64,000 bases of DNA from Pseudomonadota bacterium (GTDB lineage Bacteria; Pseudomonadota; Alphaproteobacteria; Puniceispirillales; Puniceispirillaceae): assembly GCA_027620495.1 (NCBI GenBank), contig JAQCEA010000005.1:62001-126000 (forward strand), in the 5' to 3' direction. The notes under the pieces were generated by a model. That model was given only the letters and a program-made list of their open reading frames with translations. It was not told the DNA's origin and made no database searches. Below, piece after piece: positions 42,108 through 53,209 of the stretch (positions are counted from its first letter, which is position 1; each line of letters starts with the position of its first letter). A program made the position numbers and the translations under genes.

Positions 42108-42884
42108 CTAACGTTGAGCCATCTCACTTTTTATGCTTGCAATCGCTTTGCCCGGGTTCAGGCCCTTTGGACATGTTTTGGCGCAATTCATGATGGTGTG
42201 ACACCGATAAAGGGCAAAACTATCATCCAGCGCCTCCAGCCGTTCTGCTTTGTGGTCATCACGGCTATCGGCAATCCAACGATAGGCCTGCAGCAAAACC
42301 GCCGGGCCAAGATATTCATCACTGTTCCACCAATAGCTTGGACAAGCTGTTGAACAGCTAAAGCATAAAACACATTCCCACAGCCCATCGAGCTTTTCGC
42401 GTTCGGCCGGAGATTGCCGGCGCTCTTCACCATTTGCCGGGGCGGTTTCAGATTTTAACCATGGCTCAATAGAGGTAAGCTGCCGATATGGTTGGCTGAG
42501 ATCTGGTACCAAATCCTTTACCACCGGCATATGCGGCAATGGATAGATTTTGACTGTGCCTTTCACATCATCAATGCTTTTAAGGCAAGCCAGCGTGTTG
42601 GTGCCATCAATATTCATTGAACAAGACCCACAAATCCCCTCGCGGCAAGACCGTCTAAAGGTCAGGCTGCTATCTTGTTCGCTTTTGATTTTGATCAGCG
42701 CATCCAGCACCATTGGCCCGCAACGATCAAGATCAACTTCGAAACTATCAATTCGCGGATTGGCATCATCATCAGGTGACCAGCGATAGATTTCAAAGGT
42801 CTTTACATTTTGTGCCGCACTATCAGCTTTATGCGTTACGCCCTTGGTCAGGGTTGAATTTTTAGGCAATTTAAATTTGGCCAT
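42108..42884 (-). CDS. sdhB: Succinate dehydrogenase iron-sulfur subunit
   Basis: 258 aa. Holds three clusters: [2Fe-2S] in [15 protein letters not shown] with the later Cys of LAC, [4Fe-4S] in [16 protein letters not shown] and [3Fe-4S] in [15 protein letters not shown]. Passes electrons from the SdhA flavin to ubiquinone. Last gene of sdhCDAB. Confidence 0.98.
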   Translation of the reverse strand: MAKFKLPKNSTLTKGVTHKADSAAQNVKTFEIYRWSPDDDANPRIDSFEVDLDRCGPMVLDALIKIKSEQDSSLTFRRSCREGICGSCSMNIDGTNTLACLKSIDDVKGTVKIYPLPHMPVVKDLVPDLSQPYRQLTSIEPWLKSETAPANGEERRQSPAEREKLDGLWECVLCFSCSTACPSYWWNSDEYLGPAVLLQAYRWIADSRDDHKAERLEALDDSFALYRCHTIMNCAKTCPKGLNPGKAIASIKSEMAQR

Positions 42885-42906
42885 GATCGTCCTCTTTCAC
42901 TTCTGC

Positions 42907-44697
42907 CTAATAGACACGCTGGGCTGGTGGAATAGGTGCCACATCATTGCTCAGCGTATTCATGGCCACCTTGCGGTAGGCGAGCTTTGATTTGTTGTTT
43001 TCGTCAAGCCACATCACCGTATGTTTCATCCAATTTTCATCATCGCGTTCGGGCCAGTCTTCATGTGCATGCGCCCCGCGTGATTCCTGCCGCTGATCCG
43101 CAGACCGAATGGTTACCAGCGCTTGCCCCATCAGATTGTCAAGTTCCAGCGCCTCGATCAAATCGGTATTCCAGATCAATGATTTGTCGGCAACGCCAAG
43201 CTGTCCCATGCGGCTTGCAATTTTATCCATGCTTTGCACGCCAGTTGACAAAGACTCGCTTGACCGGAACACCGCGGCATGACGTTGCATCGCGTGTTGC
43301 ATATCAAGCCGAAGCTGGGCCACTGATTCACTGCCATTGGCATGACGCATACGATCAAATCTATCGAGGGCTTTGTCAGTGGCCGATTGCGGTGCCTTGG
43401 CAACCGCCGCACCAGCGGTCACCGTTTCGCTGGCACGATGCGCCGCCGCCCGGCCAAACACCACGATATCAAGAAGTGAATTGGTGCCCAACCGGTTGGC
43501 ACCATGCACCGACACACAGGCGGCTTCGCCAATGGCCATCAACCCCGGCACCACGGCATTTTCGTCACCATCTGTCGGTGACAACACTTCGCCATGATAA
43601 TTGGTTGGGATACCGCCCATATTGTAATGCACTGTCGGCAATACCGGAATCGGTTCGCGGGTTACATCCACCCCGCAGAAAATCCGCGCTGTTTCGGTAA
43701 TGCCGGGCAAACGAACATGCAGCGTATCTGGATCGATATGTTCCAAATGCAGCATGATATGGTCTTTATTTGGACCAACCCCGCGACCTTCGTTAATTTC
43801 AATTGTCATGGCCCGGCTTACAACGTCGCGGCTGGCCAGATCTTTTGCTGTTGGGGCAAACCGTTCCATAAAACGTTCGCCTTCGGAATTTGTTAGATAT
43901 CCGCCTTCACCACGCGCCCCTTCGGTGATCAATACACCAGCGCCATAAACACCTGTGGGGTGAAATTGCACAAATTCCATATCCTGTAGCGGCAAACCTG
44001 CCCGCAACGCCATCGCGTTGCCATCGCCGGTGCAGGTATGCGCTGATGTACAAGAAAAATACACCCGCCCATAGCCACCTGTTGCCAGTACCGTTTGCTG
44101 GCCCCAGAACCGGTGCAATCTGCCGTCTTCCATGCACAGCGCAATCACCCCGGCGCATTCACCAGCATCGGTCATCAACAGGTCAAGCACATAATATTCA
44201 ATATGGAAATGCGCCGCATATTTTAAACATTGCTGATAGAGGGTATGCAAAATAGCGTGGCCAGTCCGGTCGGCGGCGGCACAGGCGCGCCGCGCCATTG
44301 ATTTGCCATGGTCCAGCGTATGACCGCCAAATGGGCGCTGATAAATTTTACCTTCTTCGGTGCGGGAAAATGGTACCCCATAATTTTCCAGTTCAATAAC
44401 CGCCGGAATCGCATTGCGGCACATATATTCAATGGCATCCTGATCGCCTAGCCAATCAGAGCCTTTGACAGTGTCATACATATGAAACTGCCAATTATCG
44501 CCTTCACCCATATTATTTAACGCCGCACCAATGCCACCTTGCGCCGCCACCGTATGTGACCGGGTGGGAAAGACCTTGCTGATACAGGCGGTTTTCAATC
44601 CAGATGCCGCCATCCCGAGTGTCGCACGCAATCCCGCGCCACCCGCACCAACAACAACAACGTCATATTGATGGTCAGTAATTTCATATGCAGTCAT
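42907..44697 (-). CDS. sdhA: Succinate dehydrogenase flavoprotein subunit
   Basis: Catalytic subunit, 596 aa. FAD motif [17 protein letters not shown], covalent FAD histidine in [14 protein letters not shown], the active-site [21 protein letters not shown] with catalytic arginine and the [19 protein letters not shown] signature. Oxidises succinate to fumarate on the cytoplasmic face of complex II. Confidence 0.98.
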   Translation of the reverse strand: MTAYEITDHQYDVVVVGAGGAGLRATLGMAASGLKTACISKVFPTRSHTVAAQGGIGAALNNMGEGDNWQFHMYDTVKGSDWLGDQDAIEYMCRNAIPAVIELENYGVPFSRTEEGKIYQRPFGGHTLDHGKSMARRACAAADRTGHAILHTLYQQCLKYAAHFHIEYYVLDLLMTDAGECAGVIALCMEDGRLHRFWGQQTVLATGGYGRVYFSCTSAHTCTGDGNAMALRAGLPLQDMEFVQFHPTGVYGAGVLITEGARGEGGYLTNSEGERFMERFAPTAKDLASRDVVSRAMTIEINEGRGVGPNKDHIMLHLEHIDPDTLHVRLPGITETARIFCGVDVTREPIPVLPTVHYNMGGIPTNYHGEVLSPTDGDENAVVPGLMAIGEAACVSVHGANRLGTNSLLDIVVFGRAAAHRASETVTAGAAVAKAPQSATDKALDRFDRMRHANGSESVAQLRLDMQHAMQRHAAVFRSSESLSTGVQSMDKIASRMGQLGVADKSLIWNTDLIEALELDNLMGQALVTIRSADQRQESRGAHAHEDWPERDDENWMKHTVMWLDENNKSKLAYRKVAMNTLSNDVAPIPPAQRVY

Positions 44698-44741
44698 GAC
44701 AAACCTTCCGGTGCTGGACAGATCAGACCAACAGACCCAAT

Positions 44742-45095
44742 TTAAAATGAAATGCGCGCCAGTGCGATAAGACTGACGAGCGCGATTCCCCCCAACGCAA
44801 CTCTTGCAAACATAATCAGACCGTTACGGCCACTTGCCAGCGGCACATAATCTTCAATAATCACCTGCACACCAAGCGCGGCGTGATAAATACCTACACT
44901 GATCAGCACTGCCAGCGGCAAGGATGTTGTCGGGGCAGCGACCAACTGCCGAGCCGCTTGATAATCAAGCGTCGCCAACCCACCCAACAGATACACACAA
45001 TAGACCATCAGCGGTAAGGTCATGATCGCGCTGGCCCTCTGCCACTTCCAGTGCGGTACAGCCGATCCATGCGGTTTATTTGATTTTCCACCCAT
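44742..45095 (-). CDS. sdhD: Succinate dehydrogenase membrane anchor subunit
   Basis: 117 aa from the ATG at 45095, 14 bases after the sdhC stop; a longer open frame upstream lies inside sdhC and is not used. Three membrane segments follow the amphipathic [10 protein letters not shown] region; the helix with [15 protein letters not shown] has the family histidine and Asp-Tyr pair near the haem and quinone. Confidence 0.92.
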   Translation of the reverse strand: MGGKSNKPHGSAVPHWKWQRASAIMTLPLMVYCVYLLGGLATLDYQAARQLVAAPTTSLPLAVLISVGIYHAALGVQVIIEDYVPLASGRNGLIMFARVALGGIALVSLIALARISF

Positions 45096-45109
45096 CACCC
45101 AACCCGCCT

Positions 45110-45496
45110 TTACAACCACACGGCCCATATCAATGCGGTGATCACAATCGTCAACAGCAACACAATCTGCCCGCTTCGATAGACCGCAGGAATGGTCAAC
45201 CCGATGCCGCGATCCCACGTTAAATGCCGCAACCCATTCAGCGCGTGATAGACAAGCGCCACTGAATAGCCAAACAATATGAATGTGCCAATTGGATGGC
45301 CAATCACCGTTGCTGCCAATGCGTACCAAACATCACCCGCCGCCAATGCCACAAGCCATAGGCATAACAACAATGTGCCAGCCGCCAAAGCGGCACCGGT
45401 CGCCCGGTGCGAAATTGACATAATCGATGTCAATTGTGGTCGATAGATCTGCAGATGCGGTGATAACGGACGCGGTTTCGCCATTACAGCCCTCAA
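45110..45496 (-). CDS. sdhC: Succinate dehydrogenase cytochrome b556 subunit
   Basis: 128 aa, three membrane helices. The signature RPLSPHLQIYRPQLTSIMSISHRATG at the N-terminus (quinone-site Ser and Arg) and the haem ligand histidine region YHALNGLRHLTWD are clear. First gene of sdhCDAB; the promoter lies in the 111-base gap shared with pdxY. Confidence 0.95.
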   Translation of the reverse strand: MRAVMAKPRPLSPHLQIYRPQLTSIMSISHRATGAALAAGTLLLCLWLVALAAGDVWYALAATVIGHPIGTFILFGYSVALVYHALNGLRHLTWDRGIGLTIPAVYRSGQIVLLLTIVITALIWAVWL

Positions 45497-45568
45497 TTAT
45501 GCAACGATAAGACTGATATTTTATATGAGACGTTCAGGCAAAATAGTCAATGTGAAAGGCCAAATGCC

Positions 45569-45595
45569 TTTTGTCCTGCGGCGATTTGGACAAAA
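45569..45595. promoter_or_regulatory. Inverted repeat between sdhC and pdxY
   Basis: Perfect 8-bp arms TTTTGTCC and GGACAAAA with an 11-base centre, in the divergent gap. It may be an operator acting on either gene or a hairpin in the pdxY leader. Confidence 0.5.
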
Positions 45596-45637
45596 ATATT
45601 TTGATGTTTGCGTTTTTTGGAAAAGCACGGCACAACA

Positions 45638-46477
45638 ATGCCAATGAAACAAATTCTGTCGATACAGTCAGCCGTGACCTGTGGTTTTGTCGGCAATAGT
45701 GTTGCTGCACCGGTGATCACAACATTGGGTATGCAGCCGTTACGGATCGACACCATTTCACTTGCGGCGCATCCCGGCTATGGCACAATTGCTGGTGGCC
45801 CCGCCGACCAAGCGCAATTTAGCGCCATCTTAGAGGCACTTACCACGCTTCATGTTTTGCCGCAGATCAACAGTGTTGTGACCGGCTATCTTGGTGATGC
45901 CAGACAAGCTGATCCGATTCATAGCATGATTCAAAACTGGCAAGCGGCACGGCCTGATGGGGTCTATGTTCTTGACCCGGTGCTTGGCGACGGGGGCCGA
46001 CTTTATGTTGATAGCGCTATTGTCGACCAGATCCGGCAAAAGCTTTTGCCAGTGGCGCATATTGTCACACCTAATCAATTTGAACTGGGATTGCTAACAG
46101 ATAGCCATATTGAGACAGCTCATGAGGCCGCCAAAGCCGCCGAAACAATGCTGCAACAAAACCCAAACTTGCGGGCTGTCATTGCCACCGGCATTGCCAA
46201 TGAAGACCGTGGCATCAGTGATATCAAAGTGACCCGGCATGATGTGACCAGATTAGATTATGCAAAACGGCCACATGGTGTTGCTGGGGGGGGCGATTTA
46301 CTCACCGCTATTTTGGCCTGCTGGCTTACCGCCGGACATGACCTTAACGCCGCCTTTGCCGCCGCCAGCCATGACGCCCACCGCATGATAGATGACAGCG
46401 CCACGGCCATTGATATTGCACTGTTTGACAATCTACACCGGCTGACCGCCTGTAAATCGGCTGATCACGCCAGCTAG
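45638..46477 (+). CDS. pdxY: Pyridoxal kinase
   Basis: Phosphorylates pyridoxal in the vitamin B6 salvage route. The ATG at 45638 (MPMKQILSIQSAV) is preferred to an upstream TTG; product 279 aa. Ribokinase-fold motifs of PdxY/PdxK: SIQSAVTCGFVGNSVAAPVI, VTGYLGD, YVLDPVLGDGGRLYV, HIVTPNQFELGLLT and the anion-hole AGGGDLLTA, where the more usual form is G-[ST]-G-D. The stop shares the bases CTAG with the asd stop on the other strand. Confidence 0.9.
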   Translation: MPMKQILSIQSAVTCGFVGNSVAAPVITTLGMQPLRIDTISLAAHPGYGTIAGGPADQAQFSAILEALTTLHVLPQINSVVTGYLGDARQADPIHSMIQNWQAARPDGVYVLDPVLGDGGRLYVDSAIVDQIRQKLLPVAHIVTPNQFELGLLTDSHIETAHEAAKAAETMLQQNPNLRAVIATGIANEDRGISDIKVTRHDVTRLDYAKRPHGVAGGGDLLTAILACWLTAGHDLNAAFAAASHDAHRMIDDSATAIDIALFDNLHRLTACKSADHAS

Positions 46478-47517
46478 GCGCGCCCGAACAGGCCGCGTTC
46501 AGCAATGAGTTCGGCAATCTGTACCGAATTCAGCGCGGCACCTTTACGCAAATTATCTGACACGCACCAAAACACCATCCCATTTGGCACGGTTGGGTCT
46601 TTACGAATGCGGCTGATATAGACAGCATCCTCGCCAGCCGCCTCATGCGGTGTGACATAGCCCTCATTCGCCCGGTGATCGACCACCACAACGCCCTCGG
46701 CATCATCCAATAAGGCCCGCACACCCGCCTCTGTCATCGGCTTTTCAGTTTCAATAAAGACAGCTTCGCTATGGCCCACAAACACTGGGATACGCACACA
46801 ATGCGCCACAAGCTCGATCGCCGGGTCCAAAATCTTTTTGGTTTCGACGGTCATTTTCCATTCTTCCTTGGTAAACCCATCATCAAGGAACACATCAATA
46901 TGCGGAATGGCATTAAAGGCAATCTGCTTGGTAAATATTTCTGGTTGAACTGCATCATTGACGAAAATCGCACGGGTTTGATTGAATAGTTCATCCATCG
47001 CTGGCTTACCAGCACCCGATACCGCCTGATAGGTAGAGACCACTACCCGGCGTACGCAAAAAGCGTCATGGAGCGGCTTCAACGCCACCACAAGCTGGGC
47101 GGTTGAACAATTTGGGTTGGCAATGATATTGCGCCCTTTATTTTTGATCAAACATGATTCGACCGTATCAGCATTCACTTCAGGCACAATCAACGGCACA
47201 TCATCATCCATGCGAAAGGCTGATGAATTGTCGATCACAATGCAACCGGCCGCACCCGCCTTTGGTGCAAACGCCTTTGCCGTGTCGCCACCAGCCGAAA
47301 ACAGCGCGATATCGGCCGTGCTAAAGTCAAATTTTTCAAGCGGTTCGACAATCAGCGTTTGATCTTCGCCATAAGACACTTCGCGGCCAGCTGATTTTGC
47401 CGAGGCCAGCGCATAAACTTTATCTGCCGGAAACCGGCGTTCGGCTAAAGTTTGCAGCATTTCACGGCCAACTGCACCAGTTACCCCCACTACAGCCACT
47501 CTGTATCCCATGTTCAT
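46474..47517 (-). CDS. asd: Aspartate-semialdehyde dehydrogenase
   Basis: Reduces aspartyl phosphate to the semialdehyde for lysine, methionine, threonine and diaminopimelate. 347 aa with VVGVTGAVGREML, active Cys137 in IIANPNCSTAQL, AVSGAGKPAMDEL, and the catalytic histidine in VRIPVFVGHSEAVFIE. It follows leuB, and feeds lysA and dapF in this window. Confidence 0.97.
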   Translation of the reverse strand: MNMGYRVAVVGVTGAVGREMLQTLAERRFPADKVYALASAKSAGREVSYGEDQTLIVEPLEKFDFSTADIALFSAGGDTAKAFAPKAGAAGCIVIDNSSAFRMDDDVPLIVPEVNADTVESCLIKNKGRNIIANPNCSTAQLVVALKPLHDAFCVRRVVVSTYQAVSGAGKPAMDELFNQTRAIFVNDAVQPEIFTKQIAFNAIPHIDVFLDDGFTKEEWKMTVETKKILDPAIELVAHCVRIPVFVGHSEAVFIETEKPMTEAGVRALLDDAEGVVVVDHRANEGYVTPHEAAGEDAVYISRIRKDPTVPNGMVFWCVSDNLRKGAALNSVQIAELIAERGLFGRA

Positions 47518-47530
47518 ATCCTTTATTGAC

Positions 47531-47562
47531 GGGCGGTGGCCTGACCCCTGTCAGACCCGCCC
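47531..47562 (-). promoter_or_regulatory. Two-tier hairpin in the asd leader
   Basis: GGGCGG pairs with CCGCCC and inside it CTGAC pairs with GTCAG around a four-base loop. It sits just before the asd SD (AAAGGA) and is not followed by T on the minus strand, so it is not a simple terminator. Confidence 0.45.
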
Positions 47563-47607
47563 CAGATTGGATGGGTTACCCCACCCGGGTTATCGTGAAA
47601 AATACGC

Positions 47608-48720
47608 TTAGCGCGCCAAACGGTCCATTTCGTCAAGCACAGCCTTGGTCATGCCATCAGTACCGGTCTGTTCGCATCCCGGTGCCATAATGTCGCCGGT
47701 GCGTTTGCTTTGCAGCGCATTATTCACCGCGGTTTCAACCAAATCTGCCTCATCCGCTTGGTCAAAGCTGTAACGCAGCATCATCGCAAAACTCAAAAAC
47801 TGTGCCAATGGGTTGGCCAGTCCCTGACCAGCAATATCCGGGGCCGATCCATGCACCGGTTCATACATTGCCTTTGGCAAGCCTGTTTGCGGGTCTGGCG
47901 TGCCAAGCGAGGCTGATGGCAACATGCCAAGCGAACCTGTCAACATGGCAGCACAGTCTGATAATAAATCGCCAAACAAATTATCGGTCACAATCACGTC
48001 AAACTGCTTTGGATTACGAACCAGCTGCATTGCACAATTATCTGCATACATATGGCTCAACTGGACGCCGTCACCTTCGGCCGCATGTAAAGCGGTCATC
48101 ACTTCGCGCCATAAAACGCCCGAATGCATCACATTGGCTTTTTCAACTGACGTCAGTCGGCCATTGCGTTTGCGCGCCAAATCCATGCCAACACGCCCGA
48201 TACGCTGAATTTCCGGCGTTGTATAGGCGTTTGTGTCATAGCCGCGCTTGATGCCATCGCCAAGGTCATCAATGCCCCGCGGTTCAGCAAAATATGAACC
48301 GCCGCATAATTCACGCAAAATCATAATGTCGAGACCAGAAACAACCTCTGGCTTGAGTGTTGAGGCCTCTACCAGTGCCGGAAATACCATCGCCGGGCGC
48401 AAATTGGCAAATAAATCCATTTCTTTGCGCAACCGAAGCAGCCCTGCCTCTGGGCGCAGTTCGAATGGCACCCCATCATATTTTGGTGTGCCAACAGCAC
48501 CAAATAAAACCGCATCACTGGCCATTGAGTCAGCAAGTGTTTCTTCGGTCAGCGGCACGCCATGCACATCATACGCCGCCCCGCCAACAAGCCCTTCTGA
48601 TATGTCAAAGCCCAGGCTGCGATGTTTCACCAGCCAGTCAATCAGCTTCATATTTGCGGCCATGACCTCGTTACCGATACCATCGCCCGGCAACACCATT
48701 ACTTTGCGGTTAGACGCCAT
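47608..48720 (-). CDS. leuB: 3-isopropylmalate dehydrogenase
   Basis: Third step of leucine synthesis. ATG at 48720 has GGGGAAG seven bases upstream; product 370 aa. Motifs: [30 protein letters not shown] with catalytic arginines, RELCGGSYF, the [32 protein letters not shown] signature with metal-binding Asp residues, and [13 protein letters not shown]. Follows leuC and leuD. Confidence 0.97.
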   Translation of the reverse strand: MASNRKVMVLPGDGIGNEVMAANMKLIDWLVKHRSLGFDISEGLVGGAAYDVHGVPLTEETLADSMASDAVLFGAVGTPKYDGVPFELRPEAGLLRLRKEMDLFANLRPAMVFPALVEASTLKPEVVSGLDIMILRELCGGSYFAEPRGIDDLGDGIKRGYDTNAYTTPEIQRIGRVGMDLARKRNGRLTSVEKANVMHSGVLWREVMTALHAAEGDGVQLSHMYADNCAMQLVRNPKQFDVIVTDNLFGDLLSDCAAMLTGSLGMLPSASLGTPDPQTGLPKAMYEPVHGSAPDIAGQGLANPLAQFLSFAMMLRYSFDQADEADLVETAVNNALQSKRTGDIMAPGCEQTGTDGMTKAVLDEMDRLAR

Positions 48721-48739
48721 ATTTACACTTCCCCTATGC

Positions 48740-49345
48740 CTAGAGCCATGGTTGTTGTTGTGTGCGGTTTGCCTCAAAATCGTCTATTGAGCCGCTTTTT
48801 TCCATGGTCAAGCCAATATCATCCAGCCCTTCAAGAAGGCATTTTTTACGAAATGCATCTACCTCAAACGAAATCGTCACGCCATTTGGCCGCCGGATCG
48901 TCTGCGCTACCAAATCAATAGATAGTTCTGGGTTTTCCGTATCTGCCGCATCTGCCAGCAACGCATCACGCTCATCTGGCGAAACCACAATTGGCAAAAT
49001 GCCATTTTTGAAACAGTTATTATAAAAAATATCGGCAAAGCTTGTCGAAATCACGCAGCGAATACCAAAATCAAGAAGCGCCCATGGGGCATGCTCGCGG
49101 CTGGACCCACAGCCAAAATTGTCACCAGCTACCAAAATTTCTGCCTGCCGGTACGGTGCCCGGTTCAGCACAAATTCAGCCACCTCGCCGCCATTGCGGT
49201 CAAAGCGCATTTCGTCGAACAAATTTTTACCAAGGCCCGACCGTTTGATCGTTTTCAAAAATTGTTTCGGGATAATCATATCGGTGTCGATATTCAGAAT
49301 ATCCAGCGGCGCCGCCACGCCGGTCAATTGATCAAATTTTTGCAT
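48740..49345 (-). CDS. leuD: 3-isopropylmalate dehydratase small subunit
   Basis: 201 aa; the swivelling domain of isopropylmalate isomerase. N-terminal [20 protein letters not shown], the [17 protein letters not shown] motif and [13 protein letters not shown] are diagnostic. Pairs with LeuC from the adjacent gene. Confidence 0.97.
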   Translation of the reverse strand: MQKFDQLTGVAAPLDILNIDTDMIIPKQFLKTIKRSGLGKNLFDEMRFDRNGGEVAEFVLNRAPYRQAEILVAGDNFGCGSSREHAPWALLDFGIRCVISTSFADIFYNNCFKNGILPIVVSPDERDALLADAADTENPELSIDLVAQTIRRPNGVTISFEVDAFRKKCLLEGLDDIGLTMEKSGSIDDFEANRTQQQPWL

Positions 49346-49362
49346 CTTGTCGCTCCGTTCAC

Positions 49363-50766
49363 TTAAATGTCGCGCACATCGGCAAGGTGACCTGTTAATG
49401 CCGCTGCAACTGCCATTTGCGGGCTAACCAGATGGGTGCGTCCACCACGGCCCTGACGACCTTCAAAATTACGGTTAGATGTTGACGCGCACCGCTCACC
49501 CTCGGTCAGCTTATCGGCATTCATTGCCAGACACATCGAACATCCCGGCTCGCGCCATTCAAATCCAGCCGCGATAAACACCTGATCCAGCCCTTCGGCT
49601 TCGGCCTGTTCTTTGACAAGGCCAGACCCCGGCACAACCATGGCCCGCATGCCAGCCGCCACCTTGCGACCATCGGCCAATGCCGCCGCCGCCCGCAAAT
49701 CTTCGATACGGCTGTTTGTGCATGATCCAATAAAGACTGTATCAACTTTGATATCAGTCAGTTTCTGACCAGCTTCAAGCCCCATATATTCAATGGCACG
49801 CTCAATCTTTGCGCGTTTGCTTGGATCTTTTTCTTTCGCCGGATCAGGCACGCACCCATTGATCGAAATTGCATCTTCCGGGCTGGTACCCCATGTTACG
49901 GTCGGGGCGATATCTTCAGCCGCCATGGCAATTTCTCTATCGTAACGCGCGCCTTCATCAGATGGCAGGGTCTGCCAATAGGCAACCGCCTTATCCCAAT
50001 TGTCGCCTTTTGGCGTCATTGGACGATCTTTTAAATAGGCAAATGTCGTTGCATCTGGGGCAATCATGCCAGCACGGGCGCCAGCTTCAATGGCCATGTT
50101 ACACACCGTCATACGGCCTTCCATTGACAGGCTGCGGATCGCTGAACCAGCGAATTCGATCACATGACCAGTCCCACCGGCGGTGCCGATTTTGCCGATA
50201 ATCGCCAAAATCACATCCTTTGCCGTAACCCCATCGGCAAGCGTGCCATCAACGGTGATGCGCATATTTTTTGCGGGCTTTTGAATCAATGTCTGGGTGG
50301 CCAACACATGTTCAACTTCGGATGTGCCGATGCCAAATGCCAAAGCACCAAAGGCACCATGCGTTGCGGTATGCGAATCACCACAAACAATTGTCATGCC
50401 GGGCAGGGTAAATCCCTGTTCTGGGCCAATCACATGGACAATGCCTTGGCGCTTGTCATCCATTGCAAAATAAGGCACGCCGAATTCGGCAGCATTTTTT
50501 TCCAGCGCTTCAACCTGTATCCGGCTTTCTTCATCTTCAATACCGGCAGAGCGATCTGTTGTCGGGATGTTATGGTCAGCCACCGCCAATGTGCGGTTTG
50601 GTGCCCGTACCGCGCGTTTGGCGTTACGCAACCCTTCAAAAGCCTGCGGACTTGTGACCTCATGCACCAAATGGCGATCGATATAAATCAGACAGGTGCC
50701 GTCATCTTGGCGATGCACAACATGCGCATCCCAAATCTTGTCAAATAAGGTTTTTGGAGCCGACAT
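49363..50766 (-). CDS. leuC: 3-isopropylmalate dehydratase large subunit
   Basis: 467 aa aconitase-family subunit. Cluster ligands lie in [16 protein letters not shown] and [24 protein letters not shown] and [20 protein letters not shown] are typical. AGGAGA precedes the ATG. Starts 55 bases after rplS, a standard alphaproteobacterial order. Confidence 0.97.
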   Translation of the reverse strand: MSAPKTLFDKIWDAHVVHRQDDGTCLIYIDRHLVHEVTSPQAFEGLRNAKRAVRAPNRTLAVADHNIPTTDRSAGIEDEESRIQVEALEKNAAEFGVPYFAMDDKRQGIVHVIGPEQGFTLPGMTIVCGDSHTATHGAFGALAFGIGTSEVEHVLATQTLIQKPAKNMRITVDGTLADGVTAKDVILAIIGKIGTAGGTGHVIEFAGSAIRSLSMEGRMTVCNMAIEAGARAGMIAPDATTFAYLKDRPMTPKGDNWDKAVAYWQTLPSDEGARYDREIAMAAEDIAPTVTWGTSPEDAISINGCVPDPAKEKDPSKRAKIERAIEYMGLEAGQKLTDIKVDTVFIGSCTNSRIEDLRAAAALADGRKVAAGMRAMVVPGSGLVKEQAEAEGLDQVFIAAGFEWREPGCSMCLAMNADKLTEGERCASTSNRNFEGRQGRGGRTHLVSPQMAVAAALTGHLADVRDI

Positions 50767-50821
50767 ATCATTCTCCTGATTGCTGCCGGCGAGGAGATCG
50801 TCTCAAAGCCGGTCAGGCAAT

Positions 50822-51202
50822 TTAAGAAGACGATACCTCGCGATGGGTTGTTTTTTCAGCGATACGCGCCGCTTTACCTGTACGGCCACGCAAATAATAG
50901 AGCTTGGCCCGGCGTACCCGGCCGCGACGCATCACGGTGACACCAGCCACTTGCGGCGCATGTGTTGGAAATACACGTTCAACACCTTCACCATAAGAAA
51001 TCTTACGAACAGTGAAAGATGAATTGACACCGTCACTGCGGCGCGCAATGCAGACGCCTTCAAATGCCTGAATACGTTCACGCTCGCCTTCAACCACTTT
51101 CACATCGACCCGCACGGTATCGCCGGGGGCAAAGTCTGGTAAGCTGCGCTGAGCCAGCACTTTTTCAATTTGTTTTTTGCCAATACGATCAACGATATTC
51201 AT
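50822..51202 (-). CDS. rplS: 50S ribosomal protein L19 (bL19)
   Basis: 126 aa. [22 protein letters not shown], the [26 protein letters not shown] signature and [23 protein letters not shown] identify bL19, at the 30S-50S interface. Follows trmD. Confidence 0.98.
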   Translation of the reverse strand: MNIVDRIGKKQIEKVLAQRSLPDFAPGDTVRVDVKVVEGERERIQAFEGVCIARRSDGVNSSFTVRKISYGEGVERVFPTHAPQVAGVTVMRRGRVRRAKLYYLRGRTGKAARIAEKTTHREVSSS

Positions 51203-51296
51203 CGTCCGGTTCCCTTCATCAATGGTCTGTCATCCACCAGCTATTTGTCATTTTTGTCCCGCAGTTTTGATCCTGCGACACAGCTATGTGGCTGAC

Positions 51297-52073
51297 TTAC
51301 GTCTTACCTTTTTGCAGTTGCTGCCGGGCTAGATAGCGTTGCCACATATCTGGTCGGCGGGTCTGCGTCTCCTTTTCTGCCTCCGCTTGCCGCCATTCGG
51401 CGATTTTGCGGTGGTGGCCCGATGCCAGTATAGCTGGCGCTTCGATGCCATTCCAGAGCCGAGGTTGCGTATAGTGCGAATGCTCTAGCAACCCAGTCTC
51501 AAAACTTTCTTCTAAATGGCCAGCCTCTTTACCCATCACCCCGGGCAACAGCCTGACCACCGCATCCATCACCGTCAACGCGGCAACTTCACCGCCTGAC
51601 AGCACATAGTCGCCGATACTGACTTCCATCATATCGGCCGTGTCGATCACCCGTTGATCAACACCCTCATATCTGCCACACAAAAACACCGCTCCTTGTG
51701 CTGCCGCCAGTTCACGTACCAGCGCCTGATCCAGAAGCCGCCCGCGGGGTGACAGATAAATCCGCGGGCCGGGACATGATTCGGCGGCAGATAAAGCGGC
51801 CGCCACAACATCCGGTTTTAACACCATCCCAACGCCGCCGCCAAGCGGGGCATCATCAACAGTTCGGTGCTTATCGCGCGCAAACTCGCGAATGTCCAGT
51901 GTTTTCAGCGTCCAAATGCCGTCATTCAGCGATTTTCCTGCCAAAGAATGACCAAGCGTCCCCGGAAACATCTCTGGAAACAAAGTTAAAACGTTAGCCT
52001 GCCATAAAGTTTTCGGACAATCTGACACTGATCCTGCGGCTTTTTGTGCTGTCTCACTGTCACTATCGTTCAT
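51297..52073 (-). CDS. trmD: tRNA (guanine-37-N1)-methyltransferase
   Basis: Methylates G37 of tRNAs to prevent frameshifting. ATG at 52073, ten bases after the rimM stop, with AAGG in the overlap; 258 aa. An N-terminal 25-residue polar extension precedes [21 protein letters not shown]. The SAM knot is [34 protein letters not shown] and RLLPGVMG. Longer frames upstream fall inside rimM. Confidence 0.95.
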   Translation of the reverse strand: MNDSDSETAQKAAGSVSDCPKTLWQANVLTLFPEMFPGTLGHSLAGKSLNDGIWTLKTLDIREFARDKHRTVDDAPLGGGVGMVLKPDVVAAALSAAESCPGPRIYLSPRGRLLDQALVRELAAAQGAVFLCGRYEGVDQRVIDTADMMEVSIGDYVLSGGEVAALTVMDAVVRLLPGVMGKEAGHLEESFETGLLEHSHYTQPRLWNGIEAPAILASGHHRKIAEWRQAEAEKETQTRRPDMWQRYLARQQLQKGKT

Positions 52074-52083
52074 TTTGTCGGCC

Positions 52084-52632
52084 TTATCCGTCGTTTTGAT
52101 CAGCCCGGTCGTGGTCTTTGGTGTCATCATCCAGAAACCCAGCTGGCGGTGCCAGCACCACCCGCCGATTTGGGATATCAACCGATACCACCGATTCGCC
52201 TGCAAATGGCAGCATAACACTGGTACCAGAAGCAGGTTTCACCTCGATAATTTCGCCAGCGCCAAAATTATATAACGCCACCACCTCGCCTAGATTCGTT
52301 CCATCTTCATGAAACACGGCCGCCCCCAGCAGATCTGCATGATACAGCTCATCTTCAGCCGGATCAGGCAGGCAGGCACGTGATGTTGACAGCAACATCC
52401 CGCGCAATGCCTCGGCAGCCTCGCGGCTGGTCACGCCAACAGCACTGACAATCACCAACCCTTTGCTATTAACAGATTTGACCGTCAGCTTTAGCGTACG
52501 ACCATCGTCAATCTGCAAGGCACCATATTGTTCCAAGGCCGCTGGGGTTTCGGCAAATAATTTTACCTTAAACTGCCCGCGGACACCATGTGGACCAGCG
52601 ATGGCACCTACAGCAAGATGGTCTGTTGTCAC
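52084..52632 (-). CDS. rimM: 16S rRNA processing protein RimM
   Basis: 182 aa, assists maturation of the 30S head. A GTG start overlaps the rpsP TAG by one base (TAGTG). N-terminal [22 protein letters not shown] and the PRC-barrel [19 protein letters not shown] with [13 protein letters not shown] and LLPFA-like LPFAGESVV are typical. Stands between rpsP and trmD as usual. Confidence 0.95.
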   Translation of the reverse strand: MTTDHLAVGAIAGPHGVRGQFKVKLFAETPAALEQYGALQIDDGRTLKLTVKSVNSKGLVIVSAVGVTSREAAEALRGMLLSTSRACLPDPAEDELYHADLLGAAVFHEDGTNLGEVVALYNFGAGEIIEVKPASGTSVMLPFAGESVVSVDIPNRRVVLAPPAGFLDDDTKDHDRADQNDG

Positions 52633-53168
52633 TAGCTGTCTGCCTTTTCCTCTTCAGCAGCTGCCTCTTCAGCCACGGCCTCTTCAACTGGCGCCTCTTC
52701 AGCTACAGCCTCTTCAGCTGGGGCGTCAGCTACAGCCTCTTCAGCTGGGGCTACATCTTCAGCCGCATCTTCGGCTGCGGCGGCTTCAGCAGCAGCGGCT
52801 TCGGCGGCTTGTGCAGCTTCGGCTTCTGCGGCAGCAGCAGCGGCAGCGGCGGCTTCACGGTCGGCGCGCTTCTTGCCAGGGGCTGATTTCTTTGGTTGGT
52901 CGCGCAGGGCCGGTGCCGCCATCAAACCGGCAGAGGCCAACATTTTATGCACACGATCGGTTGGCTGTGCTCCTTTGCTCATCCAAAAACTGATACGCTC
53001 ACCATTTAACGCCAGACGCTGTTCATGATCCTTTGGCACCATTGGGTTATAGGTGCCTACACGTTCAACATAACGGCCGTCACGCGGTGCTGATGCTTCG
53101 GCAACAACGATTCTGTAAAATGGGCGTTTTTTGGCGCCCCCACGTGCAAGTCTGATTTTCAAAGCCAT
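52632..53168 (-). CDS. rpsP: 30S ribosomal protein S16 (bS16) with acidic tail
   Basis: The first 80 or so residues are bS16: [31 protein letters not shown] and [16 protein letters not shown]. The rest of the 178 residues is an Ala/Glu-rich low-complexity tail, first with Lys, then strongly acidic ([17 protein letters not shown]). Such tails occur in several alphaproteobacterial S16 proteins; function unknown. Encoded partly by exact DNA repeats. Confidence 0.97.
   Translation of the reverse strand: MALKIRLARGGAKKRPFYRIVVAEASAPRDGRYVERVGTYNPMVPKDHEQRLALNGERISFWMSKGAQPTDRVHKMLASAGLMAAPALRDQPKKSAPGKKRADREAAAAAAAAAEAEAAQAAEAAAAEAAAAEDAAEDVAPAEEAVADAPAEEAVAEEAPVEEAVAEEAAAEEEKADS
52700..52751. 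repeat. 25-base direct repeat within rpsP
   Basis: The same 25 bases occur at 52700-52724 and 52727-52751, two bases apart, a 27-base period that adds nine residues to the S16 tail. Shorter related units flank it. Confidence 0.85.
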
Positions 53169-53209
53169 GATTTAAATCCTCTCATCGGCAATAGTCACAT
53201 GATTAAAAA

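Noticed and set aside
44742-45329. Longer 195-aa version of sdhD
   Set aside because: The upstream 78 codons lie inside sdhC in another frame; the ATG at 45095 gives the normal subunit length.
48248-48790. 180-aa open frame on the + strand opposite leuB
   Set aside because: Antisense shadow of leuB with low-complexity Ser/Pro content and no motif.
52463-52993. 176-aa Leu/Gln/Arg-rich open frame opposite rpsP and rimM
   Set aside because: It mirrors the Ala/Glu repeat tail of rpsP and has no independent support.
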